Shown here: one piece after another, positions 60,326 to 64,000 of the stretch
Position numbering within the stretch: the first letter of the stretch is position 1
Layout: every line of letters begins with the position of its first letter
From: Fimousia sp045616445
Lineage (GTDB): Bacteria; Bacillota; Clostridia; Lachnospirales; Lachnospiraceae
DNA: 64,000 bases
Direction: 5' to 3'
NCBI GenBank assembly: GCA_045616445.1
Contig: JAZLGR010000003.1
Span: 186,001 to 250,000 of the forward strand
Position numbers and translations under genes: made by a program
Notes under the pieces: generated by a model
Told to the model about the DNA's origin: nothing
Seen by the model: the letters and a program-made list of their open reading frames with translations, nothing else
Database searches by the model: none

Positions 60326-61828
60326 ATGTATTATTCCGTGACAAGCGGTACCATTGGCGGCATGAAGGGTGCAATTGTGCACGTGGAGGTGGATGCCAGT
60401 AATGGAATGCCGTATTTTTCTATGGTCGGTTATCTTTCGCATGAGGTACGGGAAGCGAAGGAGCGCGTGATTGCAGCACTGCGCACCGTTGGCTTTACGT
60501 TACCGCCGAAGAGAATCACCGTCAGCTTAAGCCCTGCCGATTTGAAGAAGGCAGGAGCATCATTTGATTTCCCAATTGCTATGGCAGTTCTGGGAAGCTT
60601 TCAGTTTATTGAAACCAAACAGTTAGACGATGCCTTTTTTGCAGGTGAACTGGGTCTCGAAGGATCTGTTCATGAAGCAAAAGGCTTATTACCTATGCTC
60701 TTAGAAGCAAAAAGATGTGGAATCAGGACCTGTTTTGTACCGAAGGAGAATGAAGCGGAGCTTCGTACGGTCACAGGTATGGATATCTACCTGGTTGAGA
60801 GTTTGATGGACATGGTCGATTATTTAAAAGGCTCTGGTGTTCTGGAACGGCTCAATCATCAGGAGTATGATCCGGGTCCAAGACCAGAGTATCCTGATTT
60901 TGTCCATGTACGTGGGCAGAGTATTGCCAAGAGGGCATTGGAGATTGCAGCGGCAGGAAGACACAATATCCTGTTAATCGGCCAGGCAGGATGTGGGAAA
61001 TCCATGCTGGCAAACTGCATTAAGAGTATTCTGCCACCACTTTCTGAGTAAGAAAGTCAGGAAGTGGCAGCGATTTACAGCGCCCGCGGGGAGAAATTAG
61101 AGAATCCATGTTATGCACCGTTTCGAGCACTGCATCACACGATTTCCTATTCTGCATTTCTTGGAGGAGGCAGCAATTTGACGCCTGGAGAGATTACGAT
61201 GGCTCATAATGGAGTACTTCTGATGGATGAGATGCCGGAATTTCGCAGAAACTGTCTGGAGGGACTGCGGGAACCCTTGGAGAATCGCATGATCAGCATT
61301 AGCAGAACCAGTGGTAACTTTGAATTTCCGGCGGATGCCATGATTATTGCAACAGCCAATCCCTGTCCGTGCGGGAATTATCCTGACATGAATCGCTGTA
61401 CCTGTACTCAGGTTATGCGCAGCCGCTATATGAATCGATTGACCAGACCACTGTTAGAACGCTTTGATCTGATCATTCCCATGGTGAAAGTGGAGGAGAA
61501 GGATTTTCATGATCAGGGTGAAGAATCCGCAGTGATTCGTAAACGTATTATATATGGAAGAAACAGACAAAAAGAACGGTTTGACGGGCGTAGTGCGCCC
61601 TTTAACAGCCAAATTTCGCCGGAAGATGTGGAGGCTTGTTGTCAGATGGACGAGGAGACAAGAACATTTGCCCTGCAGATGATGATGCGATATGAGAAGT
61701 CCATGCGGGAGTACCACCATATGCTGAAGGTTGCAAGAACGATTGCTGATTTAGATGGAAAAGAGCGGGTGGAAGTGGCCCATGTTTTAGAGGCGACAAG
61801 ACTCTATAATACAACAATGATCGGTTAG
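60326..61828 (+). pseudogene. yifB/comM Mg-chelatase-like ATPase interrupted by an in-frame TAA
   Basis: The start MYYSVTSGTIGGMKG, the N-terminal Lon-like domain (GMPYFSMVGYLSHEVREAKERV, read in parts), GQAGCGKSMLANCIKSILPP (Walker A) and then the Mg-chelatase part (LGGGSNLTPGEITMAHNGVL, LMDEMPEF as Walker B, ATANPCPCG) lie in one frame. It totals about 500 codons, as in normal YifB/ComM, but TAA at 61049-61051 falls at codon 242, between Walker A and Walker B (PPLSE-stop-ESQEVAAIYS). A single base change from GAA or CAA explains it. A GTG at 61064 could restart, but only with a weak AGGA. ComM is a branch-migration helicase for natural transformation. Confidence 0.85.
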
Positions 61829-61838
61829 GGGGAGTAAG

Positions 61839-63011
61839 ATGGGAGATGTATATCATACACACAGTATACAAAATTCAGAGAAAGTGGAAGAAGACAGACT
61901 GTATAATCATTGGTTTGCCTTTCGAGCAGCGCTTACGAAAGCGACCAAGAATCAGCTGATTCTTCAGATGGGGTTTACACCAAAGGAGATTTTTGACTTT
62001 AGTGAAGTGGAAGCGAACGAATATATCAAGGAAGACCGTGTGGAAGCATTCTTAAATAGCAGAAGTTTAGAGGAGACGAAGAAAGATCTTGACTGGGTGG
62101 ACCGTAATGGACAGCTGCAGGATATCAGAACTGTCTATTATTTTGATAAAGACTATCCGCGAAGACTTCGGGATATTCCGGATCCGCCCTTTGGACTTTA
62201 TGTGAAGGGAGAGCTTCCGGATGACGATCTGCCGGCTATTGCCATGGTTGGAGCAAGAGATGCGTCACCGTATGGGCTTGAGGCAGCGGAACATTTTGCA
62301 AAGGAGTTAGCAGACTGCGGAGTACAGATTATATCGGGGATGGCCAGGGGGATTGATGCCCAGAGCCACCTTGCAGCATTAAAAAGTCAGATTGGAACCA
62401 CATATGCAGTGCTTGGAAGCGGTATTGACGTGGTCTATCCGAAGAGCAACAGGTATTTATATGACCGTATGGCAGAGCGTGGCGGAGTCATCAGCGAATT
62501 CCTTCCGGGGACGCAGCCGCTGAGTCTGAATTTTCCTCTCCGTAACCGTATCATCAGTGGGCTTTCCGATGGGGTGTTCATTATCGAGGCGCGGAAGAAG
62601 AGCGGAACCATGATTACAGCAGATCAGGCCGGGGAGCAGGGAAGGGACGTATTCTGTCTTCCGGGCAGATATTATGATGGGCTAAGCTTTGGCTGCATGG
62701 ATCTGATTGGTCATGGGGCGAAGCTTGTCTATACGGCGAAGCAGATTTTTGATGAGATCCATGGCGGGGAGCAGCTTTGCCTGTCTTTAGCGCGTATGGG
62801 TGGAAGCAGTGCCAAAGCAATCTCTTCCGGAAATCCCAACTCGCCGGAGGCGAAGATTCTGAAGGTGATGTCGAAAGAGCCAAGGACTGCGGAGTGGCTG
62901 ATCAAACAGACGGGGCTGGGTGCGACGGATGTGCTGACAGCTCTGACCATGTTAGAAATGGAGCGCATAGTATATACCAGAGATGGCATCCACTATATGC
63001 GCAGAACTTAA
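61839..63011 (+). CDS. dprA: DNA-processing protein DprA
   Basis: DprA (390 residues) loads RecA onto incoming single-stranded DNA during transformation. It has an N-terminal SAM/HhH-like region (about 15-90), the Rossmann core with AMVGARDASPYGLEAAEHFA, ISGMARGIDAQSHLAAL, YPKSNRYLYDRM, and SGTMITADQAGEQGRDVF, and a C-terminal winged helix (about 325-390). It begins 10 nt after the yifB stop, with GGGGGAG upstream. dprA-topA is the usual order. Confidence 0.94.
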   Translation: MGDVYHTHSIQNSEKVEEDRLYNHWFAFRAALTKATKNQLILQMGFTPKEIFDFSEVEANEYIKEDRVEAFLNSRSLEETKKDLDWVDRNGQLQDIRTVYYFDKDYPRRLRDIPDPPFGLYVKGELPDDDLPAIAMVGARDASPYGLEAAEHFAKELADCGVQIISGMARGIDAQSHLAALKSQIGTTYAVLGSGIDVVYPKSNRYLYDRMAERGGVISEFLPGTQPLSLNFPLRNRIISGLSDGVFIIEARKKSGTMITADQAGEQGRDVFCLPGRYYDGLSFGCMDLIGHGAKLVYTAKQIFDEIHGGEQLCLSLARMGGSSAKAISSGNPNSPEAKILKVMSKEPRTAEWLIKQTGLGATDVLTALTMLEMERIVYTRDGIHYMRRT

Positions 63012-63016
63012 GAAAA

Positions 63017-63033
63017 TTACGAAAATTTCGTAA
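63017..63033. promoter_or_regulatory. 17-bp palindrome between dprA and topA
   Basis: TTACGAAAATTTCGTAA is a perfect dyad with one central base. It lies just behind dprA in an A-rich stretch of GAAAAATC-like words. No T-run follows, so it is more likely a protein site than a terminator. Confidence 0.4.
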
Positions 63034-63154
63034 ATTGACGAAAAATATCGAAAAATCGGGGAAAACCATGAAAAATCAAAGAAAAAATCATGAAAAAACG
63101 GCATTTACAGTTATAAAATTTGTATAAAAATTGACTATTCGCAAAAATTAGTAC

Positions 63155-63183
63155 TTGATTAATCCAAAAACTTGTTGTATGAT
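63155..63183 (+). promoter_or_regulatory. promoter of topA
   Basis: TTGATT and TATGAT are separated by 17 bp, 31 bp before the topA ATG. Confidence 0.6.
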
Positions 63184-63214
63184 TTTGCATGTTTAAGAAA
63201 GGAGTGCATTTGGC

Positions 63215-64000
63215 ATGCCAAGATATCTTGTAATTGTGGAATCACCTGCAAAGGCGAAGACCATCAAGAAGTTTTTGGGTAAGAAATATGAAGTCATCGC
63301 ATCGAATGGACATGTGCGTGACTTACCAAAAAGTACATTAGGAATTGACATTGAGAACAATTTTGAGCCAAAGTATATTACCATTCGTGGGAAAGGGGAA
63401 GTTCTTGCAGCACTTCGTAAGGAAGTGAAGAAGGCAGATAAAGTTTATCTGGCAACTGACCCGGACCGTGAAGGGGAAGCGATTTCCTGGCACTTATATC
63501 ATGCTCTCAAGTTAGAAAATAAAAAGTGCGCCAGAATCACATTTAACGAAATCACCAAGAATGCGGTGAAGGCATCTATAAAGCAGGCACGTGACATTGA
63601 CATGAACTTAGTTGATGCACAGCAGGCAAGACGTGTGCTGGACCGAATTGTTGGCTATCAGATTTCTCCGATTCTCTGGGCGAAGATCAAGCGGGGCTTA
63701 AGCGCTGGCCGTGTACAGTCTGTTGCGCTTCGAATCATTTGCGACCGTGAAGAAGAGATTAATGCATTCATTCCAAAGGAATACTGGACATTGAATGCGA
63801 ATCTTAAGGTGGACGGAAGCAAGAAGCCACTTGCTGCCAAGTTCAGCGGCGATTCGAATGGCAAGATCGAGATTTCCTCCCGTGCGCAGCTCGATGAAAT
63901 CTTAAAAGCATTAGATGGTGCAGAATATCAGATTTCAGACATCAAAAAAGGCGAAAGAACCAAGAAACAGCCACTGCCTTTTACTACTAGTACCATGCAG
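63215..64000 (+). CDS. topA: DNA topoisomerase I, N-terminal part (cut by window end)
   Basis: The first 262 codons of type IA topoisomerase I are present. The TOPRIM domain shows LVIVESPAKAKTIKKFLG and VYLATDPDREGEAISWHL (acidic metal site DxD-R-E). Domains II-IV begin with RITFNEITKNAVKASI, QQARRVLDRIVGYQISPILW and GLSAGRVQSVALRIICDRE. The active-site Tyr region lies beyond the window, where 'LPFTTSTMQ' has just begun. AAAGGAGTG lies upstream of the ATG. Confidence 0.96.
   Translation, partial: MPRYLVIVESPAKAKTIKKFLGKKYEVIASNGHVRDLPKSTLGIDIENNFEPKYITIRGKGEVLAALRKEVKKADKVYLATDPDREGEAISWHLYHALKLENKKCARITFNEITKNAVKASIKQARDIDMNLVDAQQARRVLDRIVGYQISPILWAKIKRGLSAGRVQSVALRIICDREEEINAFIPKEYWTLNANLKVDGSKKPLAAKFSGDSNGKIEISSRAQLDEILKALDGAEYQISDIKKGERTKKQPLPFTTSTMQ

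Noticed and set aside
61049..61051. Selenocysteine or programmed readthrough at the yifB stop
   Set aside because: The stop is TAA, which is not used for selenocysteine, and no readthrough context or stem-loop of note follows. A nonsense mutation or sequencing error is simpler.

Overview
The window reads as a chromosomal segment from a low-to-mid GC Gram-positive anaerobe of the Clostridia, most likely a gut Lachnospiraceae. This rests on the Rnf complex, HisZ with short-form HisG, a clostridial yqhY-nusB-xseAB-ispA-tlyA-nadK-argR-recN gene order, a CsoR/CopA pair, and many secreted proteins with Thr/Glu-rich linkers. Genus and species cannot be set from the sequence alone. Almost everything is ordinary core genome. 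There is no prophage, no intact insertion sequence and no CRISPR.

Layout. 1-4530: the tail of a CDP-glycerol glycerophosphotransferase-like gene, then two related secreted beta-helix proteins flanking a membrane-anchored protein. 4633-6176: efp and a drug/metabolite-type transporter. 6233-16499: the housekeeping block Asp23-nusB-xseA-xseB-ispA-tlyA-nadK-argR-recN, then a patatin-like lipase and lon. 16572-21513: two lipoproteins, tRNA-Leu(CAG), a 3D-like surface protein and a Gfo/Idh/MocA oxidoreductase. 21667-24688: copper response (csoR, then copA carrying a fused copZ domain). 24790-26640: an HTH/nucleotidyltransferase pair that looks like a toxin-antitoxin module, followed by a decayed group II intron. 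26640-36105: TRIC-type channel, ilvE, LOR-domain protein, YkgJ-type protein, CarD, sstT, a phosphoribosyltransferase-like protein, glgA and rqcH. 36222-40554: hisZ-hisG-hisD-hisB-hisI. 40620-43511: a 40-residue membrane peptide and alaS. 44434-52798: rpsU, a flavodoxin-like protein, phoH-ybeY, a flippase-like protein, two flavoproteins, proB and a DUF896 protein. 52877-58070: rnfCDGEAB. 58753-64000: an orphan PD-(D/E)XK-like protein, nrdR, an interrupted yifB/comM, dprA and the start of topA.

The most unusual structure is non-coding. Two gene deserts, 43.5-44.4 kb and 58.1-58.7 kb, each lie between convergent genes and each carry an array of 37-bp imperfect palindromes repeated with a strict 63-64 bp period: six units in one, five in the other. 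The arms are GGGATGGG-like on the left and CCCATCCC- or CCATTCCC-like on the right. Each array has a block of GC-rich 26-31 bp tandem repeats on one side, and the two composites are in opposite orientation. The first desert also holds a roughly 215-bp long inverted repeat around the alaS terminator. The second borders the orphan nuclease-like gene. I do not recognise this repeat family.

Other notable points are an in-frame copA-copZ fusion that keeps an internal ribosome binding site and start codon, a perfect 12-bp palindrome between the -35 and -10 of the toxin-antitoxin-like promoter, an in-frame TAA inside yifB/comM next to intact dprA, a hairpin leader before rnfC, and the absence of dxs and folD from a cluster that often contains them.
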